64,000 bases of DNA, from the NCBI GenBank assembly GCA_963807065.1, contig CAWDZQ010000002.1, positions 1 to 64,000 of the forward strand. The letters are read 5' to 3'. The DNA comes from CAWAND01 sp963807065. GTDB lineage: Bacteria; Chloroflexota; Anaerolineae; Anaerolineales; E44-bin32. Below, piece after piece: positions 51,203-60,593 of this stretch. Below the pieces are notes generated by a model that saw only the letters and a program-made list of their open reading frames with translations, was not told the DNA's origin and searched no databases. Within the stretch, counting starts at the first letter, position 1. Each line of letters starts with the position of its first letter. Made by a program: the position numbers and the translations under genes.

Positions 51203-52624
51203 TCAGGGAAGGCGCCTCCCGGCGCCGTTCGTGGGCGCACCCGCCAACACAAATCCAGAGTCGGACGAATCAGAAACGGACCATCCATCCCAGGGGATCC
51301 TGGTATCGTCCAGCACCTGCCCCGAGATATCAATCGCCTGGATCTGAATGGCTGTGCTGGTGAAGGTCAGCAACACGAAGTGAGTCGCGACCGCCGAAGC
51401 CTTCAAATTCGGATCCCGGCCCCGAACCTGGTACAAACGCCCCGACCCCCCACCGGAGACGATGTAGGTCTTGCCTGAGATCTCGAATCGCTGGTAATTG
51501 TGGTCGTGCCCGGCCAAGACCAGGGGGACGTGGGCGGATTGGATCATATCCCCCCATGCCCCGCGGACAGGCAGGCTGTCGAGAATGTGATATCCGGCGT
51601 TGTAGAGCGGCACGTGGAGCACGACAATCGTCGTTCGAAATCGGGGGTCCGCAAGTCGGTCCGCCAGCCAGGCGGTCTCATCGGTCTTACCCTGGTAGCC
51701 GAATGCCACTTGGCTGTTGAGGACCACAAATTGGATCCCGCGTTGAGCGAAGGCATACCAGCCGCCATCGCCCGCCTTGACGTCAGGTATGGCCGGGTCG
51801 GTGAAGGGCAAAAAGGCCTGCAGGCCATAGGGCTCCCCCTGGGAGTACGCCGCTGGCTCCAGATCATGATTCCCCAGAACCGGATAAAAGGGCGCCGACC
51901 GCAACAAAGGTGAGAGAGGGGAGAATAGCTTGGTTTGAAACCCCGCCGCGGGTGAAGCGTCGTCCTGCAGGTTGTAGACCAAGTCCCCAGTGTGCAGGGT
52001 AAAGTCCACACTGTAGGTCGCCATCAGAGCGCCCAATTGCGCCGTAAGCTGTTCCCCGAAGCCCGAGTCCCCCACAACCGCCACGCGAAACTCGCCGGGG
52101 AGTTCGGGTTGGGTCTGGAAGGTCACGTCTCCCCATGCTCCCCCCTGGAAACCCGGTTGGGCAGGGGCGCCTCCCGTATCAAGAAGCACGGCGGCATGGT
52201 AATGGGTGCCGGGTGCCAGATCAGGCACCGTAATCAAGCCTCCCATTCCCTCGAAGGTCTGGACCACGGGGGAACCGGTCGGGCCATCGGGAAGGACGAG
52301 CACGCGCCCAGCGGCAGGCTGATCCAGCTCAAACTCAAAGATGGCCTCGTCGGCCGTGACATGTCTGATAATCAATGGCACCCGGTAGCCCATGTCGCTG
52401 ACCGGCGCGGCCCGGGCCTCCCCGAGCAGATCCGGTGTGGATTCGGCCGTGGGAGGAAGGGCCGTGACAGTGGCAGGGCCAGTAGATGTCGCAGGGGCCG
52501 TCGTGGGGGTGCCGGTCGCCCGCGGCCGGGCAGGTGCGCGTGGGCTGGGCGAGGGGGCGGCGAGAGGGCCGCAGCCGGCCAGCAGGAAGAGAATCAGCGC
52601 CAGGCCGGATGCCCTGCGAGTCAC
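51203..52624 (-). CDS. Metallophosphoesterase lipoprotein
   Basis: 473 residues from a GTG at 52624 that overlaps the mazG stop by 4 bases (GTGA). The leader LALILFLLAGC is a lipobox, followed by a Pro/Ala/Thr linker. The fibronectin-like part comes before the calcineurin-like phosphatase: VVGDSGFG, LHTGDLVYN, VLGNHDLE, VVLHVPLYN and LAGHDHNYQRFE, the five metal-binding motifs of purple acid phosphatase-like enzymes. It should be an extracytoplasmic phosphohydrolase. Translational coupling to mazG is notable, as mazG is cytoplasmic. Confidence 0.9.
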   Translation of the reverse strand: MTRRASGLALILFLLAGCGPLAAPSPSPRAPARPRATGTPTTAPATSTGPATVTALPPTAESTPDLLGEARAAPVSDMGYRVPLIIRHVTADEAIFEFELDQPAAGRVLVLPDGPTGSPVVQTFEGMGGLITVPDLAPGTHYHAAVLLDTGGAPAQPGFQGGAWGDVTFQTQPELPGEFRVAVVGDSGFGEQLTAQLGALMATYSVDFTLHTGDLVYNLQDDASPAAGFQTKLFSPLSPLLRSAPFYPVLGNHDLEPAAYSQGEPYGLQAFLPFTDPAIPDVKAGDGGWYAFAQRGIQFVVLNSQVAFGYQGKTDETAWLADRLADPRFRTTIVVLHVPLYNAGYHILDSLPVRGAWGDMIQSAHVPLVLAGHDHNYQRFEISGKTYIVSGGGSGRLYQVRGRDPNLKASAVATHFVLLTFTSTAIQIQAIDISGQVLDDTRIPWDGWSVSDSSDSGFVLAGAPTNGAGRRLP

Positions 52625-54078
52625 GACGCTTCCTGACGCTTGGCAGCCTGCCACAGCGACTCCAACGCCTCGATGTCCATGTCGCTCAGGCTGGTTCCGC
52701 TCGACCGTGCGGCTGCCTCCACCCTGGCGAAACGCGCCTTGAAGCGTTGGTTGGCGCCGCGCAGCGCCGCCTCCGGATCGATATCCAGCCAACGCGCAAC
52801 GTTGACCAAGGCGAAAAACAGATCCCCCATCTCGGCTGCCTGCGCCTCGCCGGCGTCTTCGTCCTGGACTTCTTTGATCTCTTCGTCCACCTTGGCCAGT
52901 ACGCCGTTCACATCCGGCCAGTCGAACCCCACCCGAGCCGCACGGGACTGATATTCCAGCGCCTGCGCCAGGGCAGGCAGACTTCCGGGCACGCCGTCCA
53001 GGCTGCCCCTGTCACCGCCGCTGACCTTGCGCTCCTGTTCCTTGAGCGACTCCCAATTGTGAAGCACTTCCCCAACGTTCTCGACGTCCACATCGCCAAA
53101 CACGTGTGGATGGCGCCGAATGAGTTTGGTGTTGATCCCGGAAAGGACATCCGCCATTTGAAACTCGCCGTCCTCGGTGGCGATTTGCACCTGGATGACG
53201 ATCTGGAGCAGCAGATCCCCTAACTCCTCCTGCAGATGCTCCACCGACTTCTGGTCAAGCGCATCCAGGGCCTCGTAGGCCTCTTCGAGCAGATGTTTAC
53301 GCAGCGAGAGATGGGTCTGCTCGCGATCCCAGGGGCAGCCGTCTGGGGCACGTAGGTGGGCGACCGTCTCCTGGAAGCTCTCGAAGGATGTCTGGGGAGG
53401 CGCCGGCTGAACCAGAAGGGCCGTCATGGCGCCGATACGCACCGAGCTGTCCACGCCGCGCAGGGGAACGTTTTCGACCGCCGCCTGGGGCGTGCCTGCG
53501 GCATGGATCAGAAGCGTCGGGTGATCTTCCGGGTATTGGTTCATCAGGCAGCCCCGGACTTCCGAAGCCACCTGGCGGTTGACCAGCTGACCGATCAAGA
53601 CGGGGAGATCCGGCGGAAAGGGCGGATGGTAGCGGCGGGCCACATCCATTGCATCCATCATGACCAGGCCATTCAAGCCATCGATCTCCGCCAACCTCAG
53701 GCAAGGCTCGACAAAGCTCAGGCCGTGAAAAATCTGGAGCGGTATGCCAGCTCCTTGGGCGCCCAATTTCACAGCCTCGACCGTGGCGTCTCCGACGGAG
53801 GGATCACCGGGGACCACATACACCACGCCTTGGTCCCGGCTGCCCTTCTCAAGGATCGACTCGGCAATCGACCGAAGGATGGCTTCCAAGCTGTCGGTCC
53901 GATCGAAGAGTTCATCGAAGCTGGACACGGTCAGGTGCGAAGGCAGGCTCAAAGCGGCAGGATGCTGGCGCGTCCTCAGCGTGATTTCCGCTGCCTGTTC
54001 CAGCACCTCCCACACCTGGCGCGTGATCAGGCTTGCGTCACCGGGGCCCAACCCTACGATGGTGATTCCAGGGGGCAT
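52621..54078 (-). CDS. mazG: MazG nucleotide pyrophosphohydrolase fused to a tetrapyrrole-methylase-like domain
   Basis: 485 residues. The N-terminal half (about 1-220) has ITIVGLGPGDASLIT and VVYVVPGDPSVGDATVE, the SAM-binding pattern of tetrapyrrole methylases. The C-terminal half is MazG: LRAPDGCPWDREQTHLSLRK, LLEEAYEALDAL and LQEELGDLLLQIV supply the EExxE and ExxD metal motifs, repeated in part further on. This is the YabN architecture of Bacillus. It hydrolyses non-canonical or excess NTPs. ATG at 54078 with GAGGAGG upstream, after rpsI in the same direction. Confidence 0.95.
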   Translation of the reverse strand: MPPGITIVGLGPGDASLITRQVWEVLEQAAEITLRTRQHPAALSLPSHLTVSSFDELFDRTDSLEAILRSIAESILEKGSRDQGVVYVVPGDPSVGDATVEAVKLGAQGAGIPLQIFHGLSFVEPCLRLAEIDGLNGLVMMDAMDVARRYHPPFPPDLPVLIGQLVNRQVASEVRGCLMNQYPEDHPTLLIHAAGTPQAAVENVPLRGVDSSVRIGAMTALLVQPAPPQTSFESFQETVAHLRAPDGCPWDREQTHLSLRKHLLEEAYEALDALDQKSVEHLQEELGDLLLQIVIQVQIATEDGEFQMADVLSGINTKLIRRHPHVFGDVDVENVGEVLHNWESLKEQERKVSGGDRGSLDGVPGSLPALAQALEYQSRAARVGFDWPDVNGVLAKVDEEIKEVQDEDAGEAQAAEMGDLFFALVNVARWLDIDPEAALRGANQRFKARFARVEAAARSSGTSLSDMDIEALESLWQAAKRQEAS

Positions 54079-54181
54079 GCCGCCTCCTCTGAGAATATCA
54101 ACCGGCCGGGGAGTGAAACCTCCCCGGCCGATGTCATCCAACTATGACGCTGCGCCCACGGCCCCCAGATCGCATGAATGG

Positions 54182-54574
54182 CTAGCGCTTAGTGTAGGTC
54201 GGCGCCTTGCGAGCCCGCTTGAGGCCCGGCTTCTTGCGTTCCTTCATCCGGGCGTCGCGGGTCAGGTAGCCCCCACGCCGCATGGTGGGCCGCAATTCGG
54301 GGTCCAGTTCAATCAGTGCGCGGGCAAGCCCGTGTTGTACGGCCCCCGTTTGGCCCGTCACCCCTCCACCGCGGACCTTGGCGGAAATGTCCAGCTTGCC
54401 ATCCAACCCGGCGGCCCGCAAAGGAGCCATGATCGCGTCCATGTCGCCGGTGCGGGGAAAGTACTCAGCCATGGGCTTGTCATTGACCACCATCGTACCG
54501 GTGCCGGAAATGATCCGGACTCGGGCCGTGCTGGTCTTGCGACGCCCAACGCCTTCGTGATACTTGTCTGCCAT
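54182..54574 (-). CDS. rpsI: Ribosomal protein uS9
   Basis: 130 residues ending KKPGLKRARKAPTYTKR; the usual terminal KR that reaches the P-site is present. GVGRRKTSTARVRI and GGGVTGQTGAVQHGLARAL are family motifs. A second ATG lies immediately upstream at 54577. It follows rplM by 25 bases, the standard pair. Confidence 0.97.
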   Translation of the reverse strand: MADKYHEGVGRRKTSTARVRIISGTGTMVVNDKPMAEYFPRTGDMDAIMAPLRAAGLDGKLDISAKVRGGGVTGQTGAVQHGLARALIELDPELRPTMRRGGYLTRDARMKERKKPGLKRARKAPTYTKR

Positions 54575-54599
54575 CATCTCTGTCCTTCGTCGGTCCCGG

Positions 54600-55031
54600 T
54601 CACCACTCGAGCGGCTTGGGGTGCTGAGCCTCATGCGGGTGTTCAGCATCGGGATAGATCCTGAGTTTGGTCATCAGCTTGCGACCGAAGCGGTTGTGCG
54701 GGAGCATGCCCCATACCGCGGCACGGATGACGCGTTCAGGAAAGCGGTCGAGCTGCTCCCGAAGGGAAATACTCTTTAGGCCGCCGGGGTACCCCGAATG
54801 GCGGTAGTAGAACTTCTGGTCCAGCTTGCGGCCAGTGGTGGCTACGTAGCGCGCGTTGGTAACGATCACGAAGTCCCCCAATTCCACGCCGGGCGTGAAC
54901 TCCGGCTTGTCCTTGCCTAGGAGCACGCGGGCGACGCGGCTGGCCAGCCGGCCGAGGTTCTTCTGTTGGGCATCGACAATGACCCATTCTCGGGTCACAT
55001 CGCCGGATTTTGGATAATACGTTTTTTGCAC
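54600..55031 (-). CDS. rplM: Ribosomal protein uL13
   Basis: 143 residues from a GTG at 55031 with AGGAGA upstream. REWVIVDAQQKNLGRLAS, GDFVIVTNARYVATTGRK and AVWGMLPHNRFGRKLM are typical. It binds 23S rRNA early in assembly. The frame extends upstream without a start and was cut at the GTG. Confidence 0.96.
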   Translation of the reverse strand: MQKTYYPKSGDVTREWVIVDAQQKNLGRLASRVARVLLGKDKPEFTPGVELGDFVIVTNARYVATTGRKLDQKFYYRHSGYPGGLKSISLREQLDRFPERVIRAAVWGMLPHNRFGRKLMTKLRIYPDAEHPHEAQHPKPLEW

Positions 55032-55077
55032 GCCAGTTCTCCTGCCTGGATAACCATGGCGGTTATCGTCTCGATGT

Positions 55078-55860
55078 TCAATCGTCGTCGTCACCCACGT
55101 CTGCCGCACCCCCGTTGTAGGACACGGCCACCAGACTGAGCCCCTGTGGATCGGCCAGCCGCCCTGCCCAGCGTCGTTCCGGATGACCCAGCAGAGCGGT
55201 CACGTCTTGGGCCCGGGTCTTCTCGAACCCCACGGCCAGATGGGCAGCCACCAGCCGCCGAACCATGTGCTTCAGGAAGGCATCGGCTTCGATGGTGAAG
55301 ATCAGCTCGTTGTCCCCGACAGCCCAAATGGCCTGATGCACCGTTCGGACGGTGTGCCCACCCAGGATCGGCGCCTGGCCGAACGCCCCGAAATCCATGC
55401 GCCCCGCCAGTGAGCCGGCCAGCTCTCCCATCAGGTCGAGCCTCGGTTCCGGCCAGACGCGCAGCGCAAAACGCTCGCGGAGTGGATCCGGCCAGGGGCG
55501 GACAATGACCCGGTAGCGGTAGCGGCGTCGGGAAGCCGAAAACCGGGGATGAAAACCCTCCGGCGCCGGCTCGCTCGACCACACCGCCACGTCCTTCGGC
55601 AGGTGGGCATTGAAGGCTTTGGTCAGGGTGTCCACGCCGTGGGGCCATTCGAGGTCAAAGCTGATGACCTGGCCCTCAGCGTGCACACCGCTGTCCGTCC
55701 GCCCGGCCGCCTGAAGGCTGGTGCCTTCCCAGCCCATCTTGCGCAAAGCGCCCTCGAGCACTGCCTGGACCGTCCGGATGCCTTCGGCTTGTCGCTGAAA
55801 GCCCTGAAAATCGGTCCCATCGTAGGCGACGATCGATTTGTAAAGTGCCACGTTCGTCAT
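55078..55860 (-). CDS. truA: tRNA pseudouridine(38-40) synthase
   Basis: 260 residues. The catalytic aspartate lies in QAAGRTDSGVHAEGQVISF (about residue 55), with YDGTDFQGFQRQ at the N-terminus and FTIEADAFLKHMVRRLVAA near the C-terminus. It modifies the anticodon stem-loop of tRNAs. The ATG at 55860 is preceded by GTGAG. Between rplQ and rplM as in many bacteria. Confidence 0.96.
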   Translation of the reverse strand: MTNVALYKSIVAYDGTDFQGFQRQAEGIRTVQAVLEGALRKMGWEGTSLQAAGRTDSGVHAEGQVISFDLEWPHGVDTLTKAFNAHLPKDVAVWSSEPAPEGFHPRFSASRRRYRYRVIVRPWPDPLRERFALRVWPEPRLDLMGELAGSLAGRMDFGAFGQAPILGGHTVRTVHQAIWAVGDNELIFTIEADAFLKHMVRRLVAAHLAVGFEKTRAQDVTALLGHPERRWAGRLADPQGLSLVAVSYNGGAADVGDDDD

Positions 55861-55947
55861 GCACTCACGGGGCGGGATCGCATGCATCGCCGTCCCGGCT
55901 CTGTCAACCAGATGCGGTCGGCCCGATCCTCGAGGCCGGCCATCCGT

Positions 55948-56325
55948 CTACTCCTCGACCAGCTCCAGCAGCACCATCTCGGCCGCGTCCCCCAACCGGG
56001 GACCCAGCTTGAGCACACGTGTGTAGCCACCGCTGCGCTCCGAATAGCGCGGCGCGATGTCATCGAACAGCTTCTTGACGATTTCAACATCGTTCAAGCC
56101 TGCCGCCGCCTTCCGTCGAGCGTTGACCGCCACGGCCTCGCCGGCGGCGTTGCCGCGCTTGGCCAGGGTGATCAGCTTCTCGGCCTGGCCCCGCACGGCC
56201 TGAGCCTTTGCCTGGGTGGTCTGAATCCGTTCGTGGCGAAACAGCTCGGTGATCAGATTGCGCCGCAGAGCGGACCGATGGGCCGATGAACGGCCGAGGT
56301 GCTTTCCACTTACGCCATGTCGCAT
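55948..56325 (-). CDS. rplQ: Ribosomal protein bL17
   Basis: 125 residues. RHGVSGKHLGRSSAHRSALR, LITELFRHERIQTTQAKA and GGYTRVLKLGPRLGDAAEM are diagnostic. It follows rpoA by 6 bases. Confidence 0.97.
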   Translation of the reverse strand: MRHGVSGKHLGRSSAHRSALRRNLITELFRHERIQTTQAKAQAVRGQAEKLITLAKRGNAAGEAVAVNARRKAAAGLNDVEIVKKLFDDIAPRYSERSGGYTRVLKLGPRLGDAAEMVLLELVEE

Positions 56326-56331
56326 GTTCGC

Positions 56332-57315
56332 TTACTCCGCCTCAGCCGCCGGTTCGGCGTCCTCTTCGTCTTCGGTCTCGAGATAACCCTTCTCTTTCAG
56401 ACGATCCCTGAGTTCATCCAGGCTCTTCTCTCCGAAGTTGCGTATTGAGAGCATGGCCTCTTGACCCTTCTCCAGCATATCGAGCACTTCGCCCACGTTG
56501 GTGATCCCGGTCCGCTTGAGCGAGTTAAACACTCTCACCGACAGGTCCAGGTTCTCGATCGGGGTCTCGTAGACCTCGCTGGCCATCTTTGGCTCTTCTT
56601 CTTCGGCCGCCGCCAGCATCAGGCTCTCTTCGGTCACGCCGGTGAGGTCCCTCAAGTGCGCCATGACGATCTGAGAACTCATGCTAAGCGCTTCTTCGGG
56701 CTTGATCGTGCCGTCGGTCCAGATTTCGATCATCAGCCGGTCGAAACTTGTGTCTTGTCCGACACGCGCCTGGCCAACGTCGTAGCGCACACGCGCCACC
56801 GGGCTGAAGATGGCATCGGTCGGCAGTTCGCCGATCGGCAGCCGGCCGCGTTCGTCCGATGGGGAGTAGCCCCGCCCTCGCTCGACGTTCATCTCGATTT
56901 CGAGGCGCGCTTTGTCGTCGTCCACGGTGAACAGGTACAGCTCGGGGTTGATGATTTCGGCTTCGGCCGGGGCGGCGATATCAGCCGCCGTGACCACGCC
57001 CTCACCCTGAACTTCGATGCGCAGCCGCGCCGAGTCCACATCATGGAGCTTCAGACGAAGCAGCTTGATATTGAGCATCAATTGCAGCACGTCTTCGCGC
57101 ACCCCGGGGATATCCGAGAATTCGTGAGGCACGTCGGTGATTCGAATTGAACTCACCGCAACGCCTTCCAGCGAGGACAAGAGGACACGCCTCAGTGCGT
57201 TGCCAATCGTGATCCCATAGCCGCTTTCCAACGGGCTGATGACGAACTTACCGTAATTACGGGCCACGGCTTCGCGTTCAATCTTTGGCATCACCATGTT
57301 GGTTGATACGGGCAC
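56332..57315 (-). CDS. rpoA: RNA polymerase alpha subunit
   Basis: 327 residues. The start is GTG at 57315 with GGAGG 6 bases upstream; an ATG at 57297 is an alternative. N-terminal dimer domain: GYGITIGNALRRVLLSSLEG, then the VTAADI region. C-terminal DNA-binding domain: LDLSVRVFNSLKRTGITNVG, then MLSIRNFGEKSLDELRDRL. An acidic tail ends the protein. It assembles the core polymerase. Confidence 0.97.
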   Translation of the reverse strand: MPVSTNMVMPKIEREAVARNYGKFVISPLESGYGITIGNALRRVLLSSLEGVAVSSIRITDVPHEFSDIPGVREDVLQLMLNIKLLRLKLHDVDSARLRIEVQGEGVVTAADIAAPAEAEIINPELYLFTVDDDKARLEIEMNVERGRGYSPSDERGRLPIGELPTDAIFSPVARVRYDVGQARVGQDTSFDRLMIEIWTDGTIKPEEALSMSSQIVMAHLRDLTGVTEESLMLAAAEEEEPKMASEVYETPIENLDLSVRVFNSLKRTGITNVGEVLDMLEKGQEAMLSIRNFGEKSLDELRDRLKEKGYLETEDEEDAEPAAEAE

Positions 57316-57362
57316 TTCAATCCTCCAAGACCCAGGACGTTTTCGGAACCAGGGTCAACAGC

Positions 57363-58001
57363 CTATCGCGAGTAATACTCGACGACCAGCTGTTCGTTCA
57401 GGCTGGCGTCCACGTCCTGTCGCTCGGGCAGCTGGAGCATCTTGCCTGACAGCGTGCCCAAATCGCGCTCCAACCAACGCGGCGGCGTCCGGGTTTCCGC
57501 CAGCGGCGCCAGATCCTTGAAGTAGGCGCGCTTACGGGACCCATCGCGGACGGCGATTTCGTCACCGACCTTGACCAACATGGAGGGCACATTTGTCCTC
57601 CGGCCGTTGACGTTGAAGTGGCCGTGGGTGACCAGCTGCCGTCCGTGCGACCGGTTTTCGGAATAACCGAGACGGTAGACGACGTTGTCCAACCGGCACT
57701 CAAGCTGTTGGAGCAGGGTTTCGCCAGTCAGGCCGCGCCTCTGCAGCGCTGCCCGGTAGTAGCGGCGGAACTGTTGTTCAAGTACGCCATAGATTCGGCG
57801 CATCTTCTGCTTCTCACGAAGCTGCCGCTGGTAGTCGGACACGCGGCGGCGCCGGTACTGTGATTCACGCCCATGCTCGCCCGGGGGATACGCCCGGCGC
57901 TCGACAGGGCACTTGGCCGAAAAACACTTCTGCCCCTTCAGGAAAAGCTTCTCGCCTTCCCTTCGGCAGAGTTTGCAAACAGGACCGGTGTATCTTGCCA
58001 T
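57363..58001 (-). CDS. rpsD: Ribosomal protein uS4
   Basis: 212 residues. The N-terminus has a zinc-type cluster (CKLC, then CFSAKC), and the S4 RNA-binding domain spans about 100-165 (CRLDNVVYRLGYSENRSHGR). It nucleates 30S assembly and often represses its own operon. Position between rpsK and rpoA is standard. Confidence 0.97.
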   Translation of the reverse strand: MARYTGPVCKLCRREGEKLFLKGQKCFSAKCPVERRAYPPGEHGRESQYRRRRVSDYQRQLREKQKMRRIYGVLEQQFRRYYRAALQRRGLTGETLLQQLECRLDNVVYRLGYSENRSHGRQLVTHGHFNVNGRRTNVPSMLVKVGDEIAVRDGSRKRAYFKDLAPLAETRTPPRWLERDLGTLSGKMLQLPERQDVDASLNEQLVVEYYSR

Positions 58002-58026
58002 CCTGGTTCTCTATCCTTCCAGTAGT

Positions 58027-58416
58027 CTAGACGCGGCGTTTCTTGGGCGGACGGCAACCATTGTGCGGGATCGGAGTCACGTCGCTGATGGAGCGAACTT
58101 TGACTCCGACGCCCTGAAGCGCGCGGATGGCGGCTTCTCGGCCGGGCCCGGGCCCCTTGACATACACGTCAACTTCCTGGAGCCCCAGCTGCTGCGCCAG
58201 CGCGATCACCTGCTCCGCAGCCTGCCGGGCCGCGTACGGGGTGCTCTTGCGCGAGCCTTTGAAGCCGGCCTGACCGGCGCTGCCCCATGCCACCGTGTTT
58301 CCCTGCGAATCGGTGATGGTCACGATCGTGTTGTTGAACGTGGCGTGGATGTGCGCCTGGCCGTGCGACAACGTCCGCTTGACCTTCTTTGCGCCCTTCG
58401 TGGTTCGTTTTGCCAT
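58027..58416 (-). CDS. rpsK: Ribosomal protein uS11
   Basis: 129 residues. AHIHATFNNTIVTITDSQGN, WGSAGQAGFKGSRKSTPYAA and IPHNGCRPPKKRRV are family motifs. Lies in the 30S platform. Confidence 0.97.
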   Translation of the reverse strand: MAKRTTKGAKKVKRTLSHGQAHIHATFNNTIVTITDSQGNTVAWGSAGQAGFKGSRKSTPYAARQAAEQVIALAQQLGLQEVDVYVKGPGPGREAAIRALQGVGVKVRSISDVTPIPHNGCRPPKKRRV

Positions 58417-58538
58417 CTTTTGGTCGCCCTCTTCATCATGGTCTCGTCGCTGCTACGGCCGTCCCGTATCTGTCGCCTCAGCCGCAGGGTGGAAGGCCCC
58501 GGAGGCGCAGCCCGATCTTGCCGTCGACGAGAGTTGGC

Positions 58539-58928
58539 TTACTTCTTCTTAGCTCCTCGGCGCCGGCCACGGCCGGCCACGGTCTTCTTGGGACCCTTGC
58601 GGGTGCGCGCGTTGGTGCGCGTCCGCTGGCCCCGCACCGGCAGGCTACGACGGTGCCGCAGCCCCCGATAACAGCCGATTTCGATCAGCCGCTTGATGTT
58701 CATCTGCACTTCCCGGCGGAGATCCCCCTCCACCACCAGGTTGGTGTTGATGTAGTCACGCAGCGATGTGATCTCGTCTTCCGTCAAATCACGGATCCGC
58801 GTTTGCGGACTGATCCCAGCGGTCTCGACCACTTTATTGGCCGTCGGACGCCCAATGCCGTGAATATACGTCAGACCGATCTCGACCCGCTTGTCCCGCG
58901 GAAGATCGACACCTTCAATACGCGCCAT
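58539..58928 (-). CDS. rpsM: Ribosomal protein uS13
   Basis: 129 residues from the ATG at 58928 (MARIEGVDLPRDKR). YIHGIGRPTANKV and GLRHRRSLPVRGQRTRTNAR are diagnostic, with a basic tail reaching the P-site tRNA. It lies 4 bases after rpmJ. Confidence 0.97.
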   Translation of the reverse strand: MARIEGVDLPRDKRVEIGLTYIHGIGRPTANKVVETAGISPQTRIRDLTEDEITSLRDYINTNLVVEGDLRREVQMNIKRLIEIGCYRGLRHRRSLPVRGQRTRTNARTRKGPKKTVAGRGRRRGAKKK

Positions 58929-58932
58929 ATGC

Positions 58933-59046
58933 CTACCCCTGTCGCTGCTTGTGGCGAGGGTTCTCACAGATCACGTAGACCTTGCCCCGCCGCTTGACAA
59001 TCTTACACTTCGGACAGCGCCTTCGAACGGAAGACGATACCTTCAT
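58933..59046 (-). CDS. rpmJ: Ribosomal protein bL36
   Basis: 37 residues beginning MKVSSSVRRRCPKCKIVKRR and ending in HKQRQG. The four zinc ligands CPKC and CENPRH are present (C-C-C-H form). Found by reading the gap between map and rpsM. It starts 11 bases after the map stop. Confidence 0.95.
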   Translation of the reverse strand: MKVSSSVRRRCPKCKIVKRRGKVYVICENPRHKQRQG

Positions 59047-59057
59047 GGTGATTCTCC

Positions 59058-59916
59058 CTAGGTTTGCTCGACACCCATGTGATGAGGCCGGTCGGCAAAG
59101 TATTGATTATAAAGGATGGGGTCCACCGCGTCTAGGTCGGCCTCATCCAGAGCGGTCAAGATCCACGGGCCATCCTCGGTGACCGCCACCGAGTGTTCGA
59201 AATGCGCCGTGAGATGGCCGTCGCGTGAACTGACCGTCCACTGGTCCTGCATCACGCGTGTCTCCGGCCGCCCGGCAAGCACCATGGGCTCGATGGCGAT
59301 GGTGATCCCGGGACGCAGACCTAGGCCAGTGCCAGGGTGGCCGTAGTTTGGGACCTGGGGAAGTTCGTGCATGTCTCGCCCCACCCCGTGCCCTGTGTAC
59401 TCCTTTACCACCTCCAGCCCGTTGCTTTCGACGTAGTCTTGGATCGCCGCCGAGACGTCGCCCGTGTGCTTGCCGGGCTGCATCTCGCCGATGCCCACAA
59501 ACAAGGACTCGCGGGTCACATCCAGCAGGTGTTGGGCCTTGGCTGAGATCTCCCCCACACCCACGGTCAAGGCCGAAATCTCCGACAAAGCCATCCACGA
59601 TGCTTCCGCAATCGATGCTGACGATATCGCCTTCCTTGAGCCGCCGCCCCCCCGGAATGCCATGCACCAGCTCGTCGTTGATCGATATGGTGATCACCGC
59701 CGGGTACGGATATGCTCCGGGGTAGTCCAAGAAGGCCGGTTCGGCGTGGTGCTGCCGAAGCACTTCGGACGCCAAGGCGTCGATCTCAGCCGTCGTCACG
59801 CCGGGTCGGATGGCCGCCACGCAAGCTGCCAGAGCCAAGGCGTTGATGCGTCCCGCCTGGCGCATGATCTCCAGCTCGCGTTGACTCTTCACCACCACGC
59901 CCGGCCGCCGATTCAA
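59058..59916 (-). CDS. map: Methionine aminopeptidase with one frameshift
   Basis: About 285 residues over two frames. Frame one (from a TTG at 59916 with AGGAGG upstream, overlapping the adk stop) covers VKSQRELEIMRQAGRI to SIDCGSIVDGFVGD with the first metal-ligand Asp. Frame two resumes ALTVGVGEISAKAQHLLD, then GHGVGRDMHELPQVPNYG (His ligand), ITIAIEPMV (Glu) and HFEHSVAVTEDG (Glu). The shift is one base in the TTT near 59585. Because the enzyme is usually essential, an assembly or sequencing error is the likely cause. It removes N-terminal methionine from new proteins. Confidence 0.92.
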
Positions 59917-60575
59917 GATCTTGCCTCCTGCCCTATGGCCGAAATCATCGCCTGCGTCACCACCTCGATCGACTGCTCCCCGTCGATCTCCATCAGCAGA
60001 TTACGGTCCCGATAATGCTGGCTCAGGGGCGAGGTCTGCTCAAAATAGATTCTTATCCAATTCCGCACCGTGTCCGCCCGATCGTCATCTCGCTGGTAGA
60101 GGTCGGAGCCGTCGATATCGCATAGGCCTTCCTCTTTCGGCGGCTTGAACTCCTGATGGTAGATGTGGCCCTGTGCCCGGCACATCCAACGGCCCGTCAA
60201 ACGCCGCACCAGGGTAGGCTCACTCAACTTCAGGTAGAGCACTGCGTTCACCCGACCGCCCTGTTTGGCGAGCATTTCGTCCAAGCCTTCGGCTTGGGCC
60301 GGCGTGCGCGGGAAGCCATCCAGCAGGGCTCCGTCCGCACAGTCGGGTCGGCCCAGCCTCTCGGCGATCATGCGAATCGTCACGTCGTCGGGCACAAGCT
60401 CACCCCGGGACATGTACTGCTGAGCCAGCTTCCCCAACTCGGTCTCATTGTGAAGGTTCTCACGAAAGATGTCGCCGCTCGAGATATGCGGCAGCCCGAG
60501 TTGCTTGCTCAGCCGCTTGGCCTGGGTGCCCTTGCCAGCCCCCGGCGGGCCGACCAGCAGGATGTAATTCGACAT
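59913..60575 (-). CDS. adk: Adenylate kinase
   Basis: 220 residues. P-loop GPPGAGKGTQAKRLSKQ, DGFPRTPAQAEGLDEML and the LID region RWMCRAQGHIYH, where the usual zinc cysteines are mostly absent (only two C remain). It balances AMP, ADP and ATP. The stop overlaps the map start by 3 bases. Position after secY is standard. Confidence 0.97.
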   Translation of the reverse strand: MSNYILLVGPPGAGKGTQAKRLSKQLGLPHISSGDIFRENLHNETELGKLAQQYMSRGELVPDDVTIRMIAERLGRPDCADGALLDGFPRTPAQAEGLDEMLAKQGGRVNAVLYLKLSEPTLVRRLTGRWMCRAQGHIYHQEFKPPKEEGLCDIDGSDLYQRDDDRADTVRNWIRIYFEQTSPLSQHYRDRNLLMEIDGEQSIEVVTQAMISAIGQEARS

Positions 60576-60593
60576 TTCGCTCTCCGAGAGGAG

